From positions 310,001 through 374,000 of the forward strand of contig NZ_CP059675.1 in the NCBI RefSeq assembly GCF_014069575.1: 64,000 nt of DNA. Reading direction: 5' to 3'. The notes beneath the pieces were generated by a model. It saw only the letters and a program-made list of their open reading frames with translations, was not told where the DNA came from and did not search any database. Every line of letters begins with the position of its first letter. Within the stretch, counting starts at the first letter, position 1. The DNA comes from Schaalia sp. JY-X169 (GTDB taxonomy: Bacteria; Actinomycetota; Actinomycetes; Actinomycetales; Actinomycetaceae). The position numbers and the translations under genes were made by a program. Positions 34,028-44,527 of this stretch are shown in pieces.

Positions 34028-35751
34028 GCCTAATGGAGCCCCCTAGTTTGAAAGTGGCGCGTGCGGTTGTGAGTGCGCTGATCTCTTCGGGAGCAACTGA
34101 GTTTGCGTACTGCCCCGGCTCACGAAACGCGCCTTTCGCATACGTTCTGGCGGCGGAAGAAGCTGCCGGGCGGGTCAACGTTCACACGTTTGCTGAAGAG
34201 AGGGGCGCGGGCTATTGGGCTCTGGGTGCGGCGCAGGCACTGGGAGGACGCGTGCCGGTCGCAGTTATCACCACGTCGGGCACAGCTGTCGCCGAACTTC
34301 ACCCAGCACTGGAAGAGGCGCGGCATCAGGGCCTACCTGTCATTGCGGTCACAGCGGACCGACCATTTCACATGGTTGGCGTGGGGGCCTCGCAGGCAAC
34401 GCACCAGGCCGGCATGTTCTCGTCAACTGTCTGCATTGGAGTGGACATTCCAGAGGGCTCTGATGCTTTAGGGGTCCGCAACCGGTTGTGGCGGGCGCTG
34501 GCGCGCGGACTTGGCATGGGAGGGCGTAGTGGTCCCGTACACATAAATGTTGCTTTAGCTGACCCGCTGGTGCCGTCAGACTTTTCTGCGTTTGCCACCG
34601 CTGTCACGGAGGGGCAGATCGAGGGGAAGGAACGTGAGAATCCGGCGCTCTACGCCCTCGGACGTGAGGCAGCAGGCACGCAGATTCCGCGTTGGGAAGA
34701 GCTGGTGCAGCCGGGACTGTCCACCATTGTGGTCGCGGGCAGCGTTGATCCGGGCGACTTGGCGGCGGCGCGGGAACTCACGAAACAAGCAGGTGAGCGC
34801 ATGATTCCTGTGATTGCTGAACCGACGTCGGGACTCTGTGACTGTGAGACATGGATCCCGCATTCCCCCTGGGTTATTGAGATGTGCGGCGCGCAAGTGG
34901 AGCAGATACTTGTGCTTGGAAAGCCAACGCTTTCCCGCCAGGTGATGAGGCTGTTGCAACGGCCTGATGTGCGAATTGTGGCACTGGCAAACCACCATGA
35001 ATGGACGGACCTCTGGGGCAAGGTCGAGGTCGTGGTGCCACTGGAGGTGCGCGGGCTGGTTGAGGCTGCCTCCATCGCTGCGGCCGACCGTTCTGAGGGG
35101 GATGATGATGCACAACGGTGGCTTGCAACGTGGAGGGATGCGGCTACCCGAGTTGATCGCGTCCTCGACCAACATAGTCGCGATGAAAAACTTGACCACG
35201 TCACTACGGCCGAAGAGATTTGGGGGCAGGCCGAGGGAACAGACCTGTGGTTAGGCGCATCGAATGCGGTGAGAGCCTTTGATATTGCGGCGAGGGCGCC
35301 TGGAAGAGCGAGTGTTTTTGCGAACAGGGGATTAGCTGGCATCGACGGGAGCATCGCATCTGCGCTTGGCGTGCAGGCGATGAGGCACAGGCCGATGCGA
35401 GTTGTGGTTGGCGATCTGACGTTCTGCTATGACCTGCCAACGTTGGCAGCTCGACCGGATTACGATCCCGATATCCAGGTGATAGTTCTGGACGACCGGG
35501 GAGGTTCAATTTTTGCTTCCCTTGAGCATGGCAGCGCACCCGAAGAGCTCTATGAAAAGTACTTTGCGGTGGCGCAAAGGATCGACATACCGGCTGCTGC
35601 CCGCGCTTGCGGCTGGGAAGCCGTGACGGTCGCAACGGTGGGGGAACTCCGCGGCGCACTGGCCGTGCCGATAGTGGGACGCAGCGTGATTCACGTTCCG
35701 TTGGAAAGGCCAACCGAAGTGTTCGCCGCTCTGCGTGGGCGTGCTATCTGA
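34024..35751 (+). CDS. menD: SEPHCHC synthase
   Basis: A 575-residue thiamine-diphosphate enzyme, joining isochorismate and 2-oxoglutarate. Visible features are AYCPGSRNAPF, the cofactor-activating Glu59 in AEERGAGYWALG, VITTSGTAVAELHPALEEA, TADRPFHMVGVGASQ and the C-terminal diphosphate/Mg segment VVGDLTFCYD to LDDRGGSIF. Length is normal. The GTG overlaps the menC stop (GTGA), with GGGGAGGAG upstream. It uses the same 2-oxoglutarate pool as Kgd. Confidence 0.94.
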   Translation: MSLMEPPSLKVARAVVSALISSGATEFAYCPGSRNAPFAYVLAAEEAAGRVNVHTFAEERGAGYWALGAAQALGGRVPVAVITTSGTAVAELHPALEEARHQGLPVIAVTADRPFHMVGVGASQATHQAGMFSSTVCIGVDIPEGSDALGVRNRLWRALARGLGMGGRSGPVHINVALADPLVPSDFSAFATAVTEGQIEGKERENPALYALGREAAGTQIPRWEELVQPGLSTIVVAGSVDPGDLAAARELTKQAGERMIPVIAEPTSGLCDCETWIPHSPWVIEMCGAQVEQILVLGKPTLSRQVMRLLQRPDVRIVALANHHEWTDLWGKVEVVVPLEVRGLVEAASIAAADRSEGDDDAQRWLATWRDAATRVDRVLDQHSRDEKLDHVTTAEEIWGQAEGTDLWLGASNAVRAFDIAARAPGRASVFANRGLAGIDGSIASALGVQAMRHRPMRVVVGDLTFCYDLPTLAARPDYDPDIQVIVLDDRGGSIFASLEHGSAPEELYEKYFAVAQRIDIPAAARACGWEAVTVATVGELRGALAVPIVGRSVIHVPLERPTEVFAALRGRAI

Positions 35752-35865
35752 TACTACGGGTCAGGGGCAAATCCCAGTTCTTCGCTGTTACCGAAATTCC
35801 TGGATCATCTCGACCAGACCGGGGTAGGAACCGCATACTTACACCAGTAGATTGAAGGGAGAATC

Positions 35866-37131
35866 ATGACTGAACCACAGCGCCCGCTACGCATTCCGTT
35901 GGAAGAAGTGGCCGTTGTCCCCGCGCAGAGTATGGATACCGCACGGTTCACCCCACCCCCCGCATCTCGGGCTCAAGAGAGTCATCGAGGACGCAGGGGC
36001 GGGCCCGGGTGGGCATCTTTGATTTTGGCAATGATTCTGGCTGTCTTGGTGACACTGGCAGTTGTATTTGGGGTCTGGGGTGCGCAGTCCCCCTTTGACA
36101 CCGCTCCCGCAATGACAGGTGGAAGTAGCGAGACTACGGATTCGGAGCCCGCAGACGTCGTCGAACCGGTCGAGGCAACAGAAGGTGCCCCAGACTGGCA
36201 GGCAGTTGCCGCGGCTGTGCGTCCCGCAACAGTGAGCATCCTCGTCGAAGGTGCAACTGAAGCGGCTAGTGGCTCCGGTGTCATTATCGATTCTTCCGGC
36301 CACATCATCACCAACCATCACGTTGTTTCCGGCGCCGCACAAGGCGGAAACATCACCGTGACACTGCATGACGGACGTCTTTACTCGGCGACAATCACCG
36401 GCACGGATCCGACGACCGACCTTGCAGTTCTGACTTTAGATAACCCTCCAACTGACCTGACAGCAGCTCTCCTCGGGGACTCTTCAACACTCGAAGTTGG
36501 GCAGCCCGTCATGGCCATTGGTGCCCCGCTTGGACTGGCCGACACCGTGACCACAGGTATCATTTCTGCGCTCGACCGACCCGTGGCGGTATCTAGTTCC
36601 GCGGATAGTTCGGCACAGGCACAGACAGAGGTCGTTGTGACCAACGCTATCCAGATCGATGCGTCCATAAACCCCGGTAATTCGGGCGGCCCACTGTTCA
36701 ACGCGCAGGGAGCCGTGGTTGGAATTAACTCCTCAATAGCGTCGATGGGTTCCTCGTCCTCGGAAGCCGGTTCAATCGGACTGGGGTTTGCCATTCCTGT
36801 GAACTTAGCGAAGTCGGTAGCCAGTCAGATCATCGAGACGGGGTCGGCACAGCACGCGATGCTTGGAGTTCAAATCAGCACATCTTCCGTCCTCGTTGGG
36901 GAAGACAACAGACTTGGAGCGTTAGTTGCCACAGTGAACCCTGGCAGTGCAGCGGAAGCAGCGGGGTTAATCCAAGGTGACGTGATCGTTGGGATCAATG
37001 GTAGCTCTGTAACTTCCGGGCCCTCACTGACCGGGTACGTGCGCAGGTACAGCGCGGGCGACCAAGTGACGTTGGATGTGGTGCGTAACGGCGTGCAGCA
37101 GCAGGTTCTCGTCACCCTTCAGCAGCGGTAG
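35866..37131 (+). CDS. HtrA/DegP-like trypsin-PDZ serine protease, membrane-anchored
   Basis: A 421-residue protease for extracytoplasmic quality control. A cytoplasmic N terminus (1-48) precedes one membrane helix (49-71), an acidic linker, the trypsin-like domain (about 108-320) and one PDZ domain (about 330-415). The triad is His152 in TNHHVV, Asp185 in TTDLAVL and Ser273 in GNSGGPL, so it should be active. AAGGGAG lies before the ATG. It is flanked by menD and, convergently, by menF; a perfect 11-bp hairpin follows its stop. Confidence 0.92.
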   Translation: MTEPQRPLRIPLEEVAVVPAQSMDTARFTPPPASRAQESHRGRRGGPGWASLILAMILAVLVTLAVVFGVWGAQSPFDTAPAMTGGSSETTDSEPADVVEPVEATEGAPDWQAVAAAVRPATVSILVEGATEAASGSGVIIDSSGHIITNHHVVSGAAQGGNITVTLHDGRLYSATITGTDPTTDLAVLTLDNPPTDLTAALLGDSSTLEVGQPVMAIGAPLGLADTVTTGIISALDRPVAVSSSADSSAQAQTEVVVTNAIQIDASINPGNSGGPLFNAQGAVVGINSSIASMGSSSSEAGSIGLGFAIPVNLAKSVASQIIETGSAQHAMLGVQISTSSVLVGEDNRLGALVATVNPGSAAEAAGLIQGDVIVGINGSSVTSGPSLTGYVRRYSAGDQVTLDVVRNGVQQQVLVTLQQR

Positions 37132-37138
37132 CGACGGG

Positions 37139-37171
37139 AGTCAGGCCCCCGCCCTCGCGTGGGGCCTGACT
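37139..37171. terminator. Perfect 11-bp hairpin between convergent htrA-like gene and menF
   Basis: AGTCAGGCCCC (37139-37149) and GGGGCCTGACT (37161-37171) are exact complements around an 11-base loop. The right arm overlaps the last two bases of the menF stop codon. There is no T-run. It is placed to stop transcription from both directions. Confidence 0.75.
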
Positions 37172-38411
37172 ATTCCACGCCCAGTGCCTCCAAGACGGGC
37201 CTCATCTTGGCGCGGGTTTCCGCGAGCTCGAGGTCGGGGACGGAATCCGGCATGATGCCGCCACCTGCGAAAACGCGGATCTGCTTGTGATCTTCTGAGA
37301 GCTGGCCGCACCTCAGGGCGATTCCGAACTCGCCATCACCCGCGGCATCGATCCATCCCACGGGTCCGGAGTAACGGCCTCGCTGGGTGCCCTCCAAGTC
37401 TTCAAGAATGCTGAACGCGAGGCTCGTGGGAGTCCCACAAACAGCCGCTGTGGGGTGCAGGGCCCCAACAATGTCGAGGACGTTGGCGCCGCTGACAACT
37501 GCCTCAACATCGGTGGCCAGGTGCGTGACGTTGGGGAGGTCCAAAAGGGAGGGCTCCGCGGGCACGGTCATCGCTTCGGCAAGTGGCGCCAGGGCGCGGG
37601 CGACGGACTCCACTGCGAGGTGGTGTTCCGTTCGGTTCTTCACGGAGGCGAGCAAGCTCTCTCCCTCACCCGGCTCAGACGTTCCCGCAAGGACCCGGGA
37701 GGTAAAGCGCCCGCTGCGAAGGGAGGCAAGCATCTCCGGCGTGGCGCCAACCAGGCCCTCAACCGCGTAAACCCAGGTGGATGGATAGCGTTCCTTCAGT
37801 TCGCGAAGGAGGAAGCGTTCATCGATTGGCTGCGATGCGGAAACGACTATGTCTCGGGTTAAAACTACCTTTGAGGCCGCGCCCGACTGCAACATTTTCG
37901 CAAGGCGTCGTACTGCTTCCTTCCAGCGGGTCTGTGTCATGCGGCCGGGTTCAGTCCACAGACCGGAGGGGCGGGGAACACGGGCAGGGTCCTCTGCCAA
38001 CACCTCAAGAGGGTTGGGAGGACGCACGCCGGACGCGACAGTGACTGCCCAGATTTGCTCACCGGCTGTTACCACTGAGAACTCCGGCACAATCAGGTAG
38101 CCGGTTGACTGAGCCGCAAACCCGAACGACGCAAGTGAGAGTGGCCACTGCACGGGTGGCGGGGCGCCCTCGTAGTCTGTTTCAACGAGGGCGTTCGCAG
38201 CTAGGAAATCCCAGGCGCGCGCAGCATCGCGCATGGCGTGGGAACCTGAAAACTCGAGGAGAGCGGCATTGCCCCACCCGAGAAGTGACACGTCCATGCC
38301 GAGCCAGGCCGATACGTCCTCGCTGACAGGGACAAGATCAAGGAGGTTTTCGGGTGCTGACGAAAGCTCCCGCACCCGTACGTGGAGCTGAAGCAAAGAA
38401 TCGTGTGCCAT
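37170..38411 (-). CDS. menF: Isochorismate synthase
   Basis: A 413-residue chorismate-using enzyme, the entry step of the menaquinone branch. The conserved C-terminal catalytic domain (about 150-410) shows ASKVVLTRDIVV, VYAVEGLVGATPEML, the RTEHHLAVE metal region, LHPTAAVCGTP and GRYSGPVGWIDAAGDGEF. The ATG at 38411 has GAAGAGG upstream. Pathway position suggests MenF rather than a siderophore EntC or DhbC, since no siderophore genes are near. It is divergent from menG across 179 bases in which I see no clear regulatory site. Confidence 0.9.
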   Translation of the reverse strand: MAHDSLLQLHVRVRELSSAPENLLDLVPVSEDVSAWLGMDVSLLGWGNAALLEFSGSHAMRDAARAWDFLAANALVETDYEGAPPPVQWPLSLASFGFAAQSTGYLIVPEFSVVTAGEQIWAVTVASGVRPPNPLEVLAEDPARVPRPSGLWTEPGRMTQTRWKEAVRRLAKMLQSGAASKVVLTRDIVVSASQPIDERFLLRELKERYPSTWVYAVEGLVGATPEMLASLRSGRFTSRVLAGTSEPGEGESLLASVKNRTEHHLAVESVARALAPLAEAMTVPAEPSLLDLPNVTHLATDVEAVVSGANVLDIVGALHPTAAVCGTPTSLAFSILEDLEGTQRGRYSGPVGWIDAAGDGEFGIALRCGQLSEDHKQIRVFAGGGIMPDSVPDLELAETRAKMRPVLEALGVE

Positions 38412-38590
38412 TTCAGAAGCCTCTTCATCGTCGGTTCTAGCGTCGAACCCCTCGGCGCGTGCATTTAGCCTAGCGGTGCGGCGCTGTCGCAGGCGTTAAC
38501 CACACCTTACGGCCACCCGCGTCAAGCACCCACGCCAAGAGATGCAACAATGTCTGCGGACAACCCCTACTAGATGCATATGGAGCGGTC

Positions 38591-39316
38591 GTGAAGAAAA
38601 GCCTTGAGGTTGGGACCATTCGCGCGGATGAAACAAAGAAGCCAGACGAGGTCGCGGCAATGTTTGACGTCGTGGCACCGAACTACGACTTGGCAAATGA
38701 TGTCATCTCCCTGGGGCAGGTCTACCTGTGGCGCCGTGCCGTTCGAGCAGCTATTGATCCCAAGCCCGGATGGAAAATCCTTGACCTCGCCGGTGGGACG
38801 GGGACGTCGTCAATGCCGCTACACGAAGCTGGTGCGAGCGTTGTTGTCTGCGATATTTCGGAAGGAATGCTTGAAGTTGGGCGCGGCAAACACCCGGAGA
38901 TTTCCTTTGTTTGGGGAAGTGCAACGGACCTGCCGTTTGATGACGACACCTTCGACGCCGTGACGATTAGCTTCGGAATTAGGAACGTCGAGGACGTCCC
39001 CCTCGCCCTCAATGAGATGTATCGGGTCACTAAACCGGGCGGACGCATAGTCATCTGCGAATTCTCCACGCCTGTCGCGTTTGCTCGGGTTCCGCACGGC
39101 TTCTATCTTCGTCACGTGGCCCCCAGGATCGCGCGTATGGCATCTCAGGCAGGCGGTGCGTACGACTATCTCTCTGAGTCGATTCTGCAGTGGCATGACC
39201 AACACACCCTTGGGGAAATGATGCTTGACGCGGGGTGGAGAGATGTCGCCTACAGAAATCTCACCTACGGCACGGTTGCTCTTCACAGGGGTGTGAAACC
39301 AGACGTCCGACCGTGA
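38591..39316 (+). CDS. menG: Demethylmenaquinone methyltransferase
   Basis: A 241-residue SAM-dependent methyltransferase (UbiE/MenG family), last core step of menaquinone synthesis. Signatures are AAMFDVVAPNYDLANDVISL near the N terminus, the SAM loop LDLAGGTGTSS, ISFGIRNVEDV and MYRVTKPGGRIVICEFSTP. The GTG at 38591 has GGAG six bases upstream. An unusual 10-bp inverted repeat follows its stop directly. The next gene in the same direction is the MenJ-like reductase, 165 bases on. Confidence 0.94.
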   Translation: MKKSLEVGTIRADETKKPDEVAAMFDVVAPNYDLANDVISLGQVYLWRRAVRAAIDPKPGWKILDLAGGTGTSSMPLHEAGASVVVCDISEGMLEVGRGKHPEISFVWGSATDLPFDDDTFDAVTISFGIRNVEDVPLALNEMYRVTKPGGRIVICEFSTPVAFARVPHGFYLRHVAPRIARMASQAGGAYDYLSESILQWHDQHTLGEMMLDAGWRDVAYRNLTYGTVALHRGVKPDVRP

Positions 39317-39317
39317 G

Positions 39318-39351
39318 GCGAAATTAGATAGTTACGTCTTGCTAATTTCGC
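39318..39351. repeat. Perfect 10-bp inverted repeat after menG
   Basis: GCGAAATTAG (39318-39327) and CTAATTTCGC (39342-39351) are exact complements around a 14-base loop, starting two bases after the menG stop. The stem is A+T-rich for this genome and no T-run follows. It may be a terminator for menG or an operator for the reductase-nuo transcript. Confidence 0.5.
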
Positions 39352-39481
39352 GGCCACGCCTGTCGTTGCAGTAGGTCTTTTCGTTGCGAATCTGCCACTT
39401 CTGCCTTTCATGTTGCATGTGGGTACTGTAGGTGACGGGCTGCGTGGCACCACGTGGCGTCATAAGTGTGAGGAGTTCCCG

Positions 39482-40762
39482 GTGGCCGACGATATTCGCT
39501 TCGATGCAGAAGCAGATGTCGTCATAGTTGGCGCGGGTCCCGGTGGTGCATCTGCCGCATACCACCTCGCATCCCTGGGATTTGATGTCGCATTGCTAGA
39601 CAAAGCGGCGTTCCCTCGCGACAAGGTCTGCGGTGATGGGCTAACACCAGCCGCGGTCGCTGAACTGTCACTCATGGGTGTGGACACCACCGGTTGGATG
39701 CGCAACCGTGGTTTGCGGGTCATTGGTGGCGGTAATGAGGTCTATTTTGAGTGGCCGGAGCAGGCGACACTGCCTGGATACGGCATGGCTCGAACCCGAC
39801 TTGAACTTGATGCGGATCTCGTTGCTAAGGCACAGGGTGCGGGAGCTCGTCTCTATGAGAACCATGTGGCGATCGGTGCGCTACATTCTGCGACCGGCCG
39901 TGTTATCGGGGTTGAGGCTCGGGTGGGTCGCGGCAACGATGCCAGACTTGTCAAGTTCAAGGCGCCACTGGTTGTCGACGCCGGGGGAGTGTCGGCACGA
40001 CTGGCCACCTCGCTCGGAATCGAAAAGAAGAAGAACAGGCCCCTTGGTGTCGCTGCACGGACCTACTTCCGCTCTCCTCGAGCAGATGATTCCTGGATGG
40101 AATCCCACCTCGAGCTATGGAATGGCGAACCCGGCAACTCCGAGCTACTACCAGGTTATGGCTGGATCTTCCCCGTCGGCGACGGCTTGGTCAATGTCGG
40201 CCTCGGATCCGTGTCATCGGATGCAACAGCCACCCAACTTCCCTACAAGCAGGTTTTCAAGCAGTGGGTTGCGCACCTCCCGGCAGATTGGGAGTTCACC
40301 CCGGAGAACCAGGTCGGACCACTTCGTTCCGCAGCTCTTCCAATGTCCTTCAACCGCAAGCCGCACTACACCAACGGCTTAGCACTGGTGGGCGACGCCG
40401 GCGGGATGGTCTCTCCGTTCAATGGGGAGGGAATAGCACCAGCACTCAAGGCTGGGCGATTCCTAGCAGACTCCGCGGCTTCTGCCTTCTCGAGGTCCTC
40501 AGAGGCAGGCTTCGATATTGCCATGAGCTCCTATCCTGAATCCCTCACTGAGACGTACGGGGGCTACTACTCTTTGGGCCGAATCTTTGTGGCTCTTATT
40601 GAGAACCCAAAGATCATGCGTTTGTGCACCTACTACGGTTTGCCACGTCGCAGGCTCATGAAACTTGTAAACAAGCTTCTATCCGACGGTTATGAACGAA
40701 GCGGTGGCGACGTTGACGACCGGCTAATCAGCATGCTCACCAAGGTGGTGGCAAAAGTATGA
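39482..40762 (+). CDS. Geranylgeranyl-reductase family flavoprotein, MenJ-like menaquinone reductase
   Basis: A 426-residue FAD enzyme. The dinucleotide fold is VVIVGAGPGGASAAYHLA, the family motif is FPRDKVCGDGLTP, and the second FAD contact is LVGDAGGMVSPFNGEGIAPA. Mycobacterial MenJ saturates one isoprene unit of menaquinone, and the position here between menG and nuoA supports the same role. Archaeal-type lipid reductases are the other possibility. The GTG at 39482 follows GAGGAG by seven bases; the frame is open from 39410. It probably starts the long transcript into nuoA, 30 bases later. Confidence 0.85.
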   Translation: MADDIRFDAEADVVIVGAGPGGASAAYHLASLGFDVALLDKAAFPRDKVCGDGLTPAAVAELSLMGVDTTGWMRNRGLRVIGGGNEVYFEWPEQATLPGYGMARTRLELDADLVAKAQGAGARLYENHVAIGALHSATGRVIGVEARVGRGNDARLVKFKAPLVVDAGGVSARLATSLGIEKKKNRPLGVAARTYFRSPRADDSWMESHLELWNGEPGNSELLPGYGWIFPVGDGLVNVGLGSVSSDATATQLPYKQVFKQWVAHLPADWEFTPENQVGPLRSAALPMSFNRKPHYTNGLALVGDAGGMVSPFNGEGIAPALKAGRFLADSAASAFSRSSEAGFDIAMSSYPESLTETYGGYYSLGRIFVALIENPKIMRLCTYYGLPRRRLMKLVNKLLSDGYERSGGDVDDRLISMLTKVVAKV

Positions 40763-40792
40763 ACCTAGTGCACCAAGCCACCGGGAGGAACG

Positions 40793-41155
40793 ATGACTAA
40801 TCCTTATGTCCCGCTTCTGATCATGGCGGCAGTCGCCCTCGCGGTTGCTGTCGGCGGTCTCGGTGCTTCGGCCATTCTGGGTCCGAAGCAGAAGAACCGC
40901 GTCATGGCGCAGAACTATGAGTGCGGTATCGACCCGGGACCCCAGCACATTGAAGATGGCCGCTTTCCGGTCAAGTACTACTTGGTCGCGATGACGTTCA
41001 TCATTTTCGATATCGAGGTCGTCTTCCTCTACCCGTGGGCCGTAACGTTCAATCAACTTGGCCTCTTCGGGTTGTTTTCAATCCTCCTATTCTTAGGGTT
41101 GATCACCGTTCCCTACATCTACGAACTGCGCCGCAAGGGCCTGGACTGGACCTAA
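40793..41155 (+). CDS. nuoA: NADH-quinone oxidoreductase subunit A
   Basis: A 120-residue membrane-arm subunit with three helices. The first is LIMAAVALAVAVGGLGAS; the conserved loop with YECGIDPG follows, and then FPVKYYLVAMTFIIFDIEVV, the family signature. GGGAGG precedes the ATG. It is the first gene of a complete nuoA-N set in the standard order. Confidence 0.97.
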   Translation: MTNPYVPLLIMAAVALAVAVGGLGASAILGPKQKNRVMAQNYECGIDPGPQHIEDGRFPVKYYLVAMTFIIFDIEVVFLYPWAVTFNQLGLFGLFSILLFLGLITVPYIYELRRKGLDWT

Positions 41156-41167
41156 GGAGAGATAATC

Positions 41168-41722
41168 ATGGGTCTTGAAGAGAAGTTGCCCGCAGGGGTT
41201 GGACTCACCAGCATGGAGAACGTGCTCGGTCTGGCTCGAAAGCACTCACAGTTCCCGGTCACCATGGGACTAGCCTGCTGCGCCATCGAGATGATGGCCG
41301 GAGGAACGCCCCGGTTCGACATGGCAAGGTTTGGTCTTGAAGTCTTCCGTGCATCACCGCGTCATGCGGACTTGATGATCGTCTCGGGACGTGTCAGCCA
41401 GAAGATGGCGCCGGTTGTGCGCCGCGTCTATGACGCGATGCCCGAACCCAAGTGGGTTATCTCAATGGGTGCGTGCGCCTCTACCGGCGGGATGTTCAAC
41501 AACTACGCCATTGTTCAAGGGTGCGATCACATAGTTCCGGTTGACGTCTATCTGCCCGGTTGCCCCCCGCGCCCCGAAGCGTTGATCCACGCGGTCTTGA
41601 CGTTGCGCGAGCAGATCGGAAAAGAACCCCTGGGCGCCCACCGTGAAGAGATCGCGCGCAAAGCAGAGGCGGCTGCCCTGGCTGCTACCCCGACAAGTCA
41701 GATGAAAGGGCTTCTCGCATGA
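41168..41722 (+). CDS. nuoB: NADH-quinone oxidoreductase subunit B
   Basis: A 184-residue peripheral-arm subunit carrying the terminal N2 [4Fe-4S] cluster next to the quinone site. The cysteines lie in LACCAIEMM, in [12 protein letters not shown] and in [19 protein letters not shown] precedes the ATG. The stop overlaps the nuoC start by four bases (ATGA). Confidence 0.97.
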   Translation: MGLEEKLPAGVGLTSMENVLGLARKHSQFPVTMGLACCAIEMMAGGTPRFDMARFGLEVFRASPRHADLMIVSGRVSQKMAPVVRRVYDAMPEPKWVISMGACASTGGMFNNYAIVQGCDHIVPVDVYLPGCPPRPEALIHAVLTLREQIGKEPLGAHREEIARKAEAAALAATPTSQMKGLLA

Positions 41723-42459
41723 GTGAGTTGGATCGGCATAATGTCGGCCCAGATTCTGGAAAGGATCTGCAGCGGCCCGACAATCGTTTTGAAAGCCCCG
41801 AGGTGATCTCGGTTCGTCACGGCTCGTTTGGGGTTATCGACGATGGTGACACGACCGGATTTGGCGGCCTTGTCGAAACATTCTCTCTGCCCGGCGCCAG
41901 CCAGCGCCCCTACGGTGGGTGGTTTGACGAGGCCGTTGACGTCCTCGAAGAGCTGATTGTCGAGGCGGGGCTGAAGGTTGAGGACGTCATAGAAAAGGTC
42001 GTCGTCAACCAGGGAGACGAGCTAATCATCGGCGTCACCCGCGATCACCTCCGTTTCGTTGCAAAGCAGCTTCGCGACGACCAGGACCTGCGTTTCGAAA
42101 TGTGTCTTGGTGTCTCCACGGTGAACTACCCCGGAGATAAGGGGCGTGAACTGCATGGGCTCTACCCGTTCCGTTCGTTTACGCACAAGCGCACCATCTA
42201 TGTTGAGGTCGCGGTTTCCGAGGATGATCCACGCATCCCCTCGATCGTTGATATCTACCCGGGTAACGACTGGCACGAGCGTGAGGGATGGGATCTGATG
42301 GGTGTGATCTTTGAGGGACACCCCGGCCTTACCCGCATTGAAATGCCCCAGGACTGGGTCGGTCACCCGCAGAGGAAAGACTACCCACTTGGGGGTATTC
42401 CGATTGAGTACCGTGGGGCAACGATTCCCCCTGTCGATACACGGAGGTCATACAACTAA
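41719..42459 (+). CDS. nuoC: NADH-quinone oxidoreductase subunit C
   Basis: A 246-residue subunit with a divergent polar N-terminal part of about 80 residues and the conserved 30-kDa-subunit domain after it. Typical text is [14 protein letters not shown] and the signature [20 protein letters not shown], which contacts subunits B and D. The extended N terminus is usual in actinobacteria. It is separate from nuoD, with a one-base overlap (TAATG). Confidence 0.96.
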   Translation: MSELDRHNVGPDSGKDLQRPDNRFESPEVISVRHGSFGVIDDGDTTGFGGLVETFSLPGASQRPYGGWFDEAVDVLEELIVEAGLKVEDVIEKVVVNQGDELIIGVTRDHLRFVAKQLRDDQDLRFEMCLGVSTVNYPGDKGRELHGLYPFRSFTHKRTIYVEVAVSEDDPRIPSIVDIYPGNDWHEREGWDLMGVIFEGHPGLTRIEMPQDWVGHPQRKDYPLGGIPIEYRGATIPPVDTRRSYN

Positions 42460-43811
42460 TGAGCCAGCAAGCGAAGATTTTCGCGACGCCCGGCGGCGAT
42501 GACCCCAGGCTCGAAGACTACCCGGATGTCATGGCCGCAGGCGGTGACTGGGAAGATGTCATAGAAGAGGTGCGTCGCATCTCCACGGAGCGCATCGTCC
42601 TCAACATGGGTCCTGTCCACCCGTCAACACACGGCGTTCTGCGCCTCATTCTTGAGTTGGACGGCGAGCAGGTCCGTGAAACAAGGGTCGATGTCGGCTT
42701 CTTGCACACGGGTATTGAGAAGAACATGGAGTTCCGCAACTGGACCCAGGGCACCACCTTCGTTACCAGGATGGACTACGTTGCGCCCTTCTTCCAAGAG
42801 GTTGCCTACTGCCTCGGTGTGGAGAAGCTGCTCGGTGTCACAGAGCAGATCCCGGAGCGAGCAACGCTGATTCGCGTACTCCTCATGGAGTTGAACCGTA
42901 TTGGTTCACATATGATCGCCATCGGTACCGGCGGTAACGAGTTGGGCGCGACAACGATGATGACCATCGCATTCCGCGGCCGCGAAGAGATCCTCCGCAT
43001 CTTTGAACGAATCACCGGTTTGCGAATGAACCACGGGTTTGTGCGTCCGGGCGGCGTCCCACTCGACATGCCTGAGGGAACCGTTGAGTACGTTCGTTCG
43101 CTCATGCCCAACGTACGACGCGATATTGGCGAGCTTCAAGATCTCACCCTCGCGAACCCGATCTTCAAGAAGCGCTTCATCGGTACGGGCTACCTGTCGA
43201 TGTCCGCGATGATGGCTCTGGGCCTTACAGGTCCTTCGCTACGCGCGGGTGGCCTTGAGACAGACCTGCGTAAGGATGACCCCTACTGCGGCTACGAGAA
43301 CTACGAGTTTGACGTGCCGACGTACGACTCCTCAGACGCGTACAACCGCACACTTGTTCGTTTTGATGAGTGCTACCAGTCCTTCCGCATCATCGACCAG
43401 GTTCTCAAGCGTCTCGATGAGACCGAGGGCGCGCCGGTGATGATCGCCGACAAGGAAATTGCCTGGCCGTCAAGCCTCTCGGTTGGCCCGGACGGTCAGG
43501 GCAACAGCCCGGAGCATATCGCCAAGATCATGGGACAGTCCATGGAGGCGTTGATCCACCACTTCAAACTGGTAACCGAAGGATTCAAGGTGCCAGCGGG
43601 ACAGGTTTACCAGCAGGTGGAGCACCCGAAGGGCATACTCGGCACCCACCTTGTTTCAGCCGGTGGCACCCGCCCCTTCAGAGCTCACTTCCGAGACCCT
43701 TCTTTCTCAAACCTTCAGTCCTTGTCCATGGCGACCGAGGGCGGCCAGCTGGCCGACGTCGTTGTCTCCCTGGCCTCGTTCGACCCAGTAGCCGGAGGCG
43801 TTGACAGATGA
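42459..43811 (+). CDS. nuoD: NADH-quinone oxidoreductase subunit D
   Basis: A 450-residue 49-kDa-type subunit forming the quinone cavity with subunit [21 protein letters not shown] and the following [13 protein letters not shown] are conserved, as are [16 protein letters not shown] and the C-terminal [18 protein letters not shown], which resembles hydrogenase large subunits without the nickel ligands. The stop overlaps nuoE by four bases. Confidence 0.97.
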   Translation: MSQQAKIFATPGGDDPRLEDYPDVMAAGGDWEDVIEEVRRISTERIVLNMGPVHPSTHGVLRLILELDGEQVRETRVDVGFLHTGIEKNMEFRNWTQGTTFVTRMDYVAPFFQEVAYCLGVEKLLGVTEQIPERATLIRVLLMELNRIGSHMIAIGTGGNELGATTMMTIAFRGREEILRIFERITGLRMNHGFVRPGGVPLDMPEGTVEYVRSLMPNVRRDIGELQDLTLANPIFKKRFIGTGYLSMSAMMALGLTGPSLRAGGLETDLRKDDPYCGYENYEFDVPTYDSSDAYNRTLVRFDECYQSFRIIDQVLKRLDETEGAPVMIADKEIAWPSSLSVGPDGQGNSPEHIAKIMGQSMEALIHHFKLVTEGFKVPAGQVYQQVEHPKGILGTHLVSAGGTRPFRAHFRDPSFSNLQSLSMATEGGQLADVVVSLASFDPVAGGVDR

Positions 43812-44527
43812 CCTATGCTCCCGAAACGAAGGCTCGGCTTGAGGCCGATGCCCGTGAGATTATTGCGCGCTACCCTGAAGGTCACGCACGCTCAGCCCTG
43901 CTTCCGATGCTTCACCTAGTGCAGTCGGAGGAAGGCTACGTGAGTCCCGATGGGATCGCGCTGTGTGCGGACGTCCTCGGCATGAGCCAACCGCAGATTT
44001 CAGCTGTCGCGACCTTCTACACCCAGTACAAGCGTCACCCCAACGGTGAGTACAACGTGGGTGTCTGCACCAACGCACTGTGTGGCGTGCTGGGCGGGGA
44101 GCAGATCTTCGATGAACTCTCTCAGACCCTAGCGGTGGGCCACGATGAGACAACCGCCGATGGGAAGATCACGCTGGAACGCATCGAATGCAATGCTGCC
44201 TGCGACTTTGCCCCGGTAATCATGGTGAACTGGGAGTTCTTCGACAATCAAACCCCGGAATCCGCACAGGCGCTGGTCTCCGACCTGCAGGACGGCACCC
44301 CGGTTCATCCCACGCGCGGTCCAAACGTGATGCGGACCTTCAAAGAAAACGAACGCACACTGGCTGGCTTCCGCGATGGACTGGCGAACCAGGGGCCCAG
44401 TGGCGGCAAACCTACCTTCCAGGGTCTTGACGTCGCAGCTGCCAACGACTGGCAGGAACCACAACCGGTTGACCCATCCGACTATGTCTGGCTGGCAGAT
44501 ACCGCAGAAGCGAAGGGAGACAAGTGA
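43808..44527 (+). CDS. nuoE: NADH-quinone oxidoreductase subunit E
   Basis: A 239-residue thioredoxin-fold subunit with the N1a [2Fe-2S] cluster. The four ligands lie in [13 protein letters not shown] and [16 protein letters not shown]. An N-terminal helical bundle (about 1-80) precedes this domain, and a polar tail of about 60 residues follows, longer than in E. coli. It belongs to the NADH-oxidising module with F and G. Confidence 0.96.
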   Translation: MTYAPETKARLEADAREIIARYPEGHARSALLPMLHLVQSEEGYVSPDGIALCADVLGMSQPQISAVATFYTQYKRHPNGEYNVGVCTNALCGVLGGEQIFDELSQTLAVGHDETTADGKITLERIECNAACDFAPVIMVNWEFFDNQTPESAQALVSDLQDGTPVHPTRGPNVMRTFKENERTLAGFRDGLANQGPSGGKPTFQGLDVAAANDWQEPQPVDPSDYVWLADTAEAKGDK

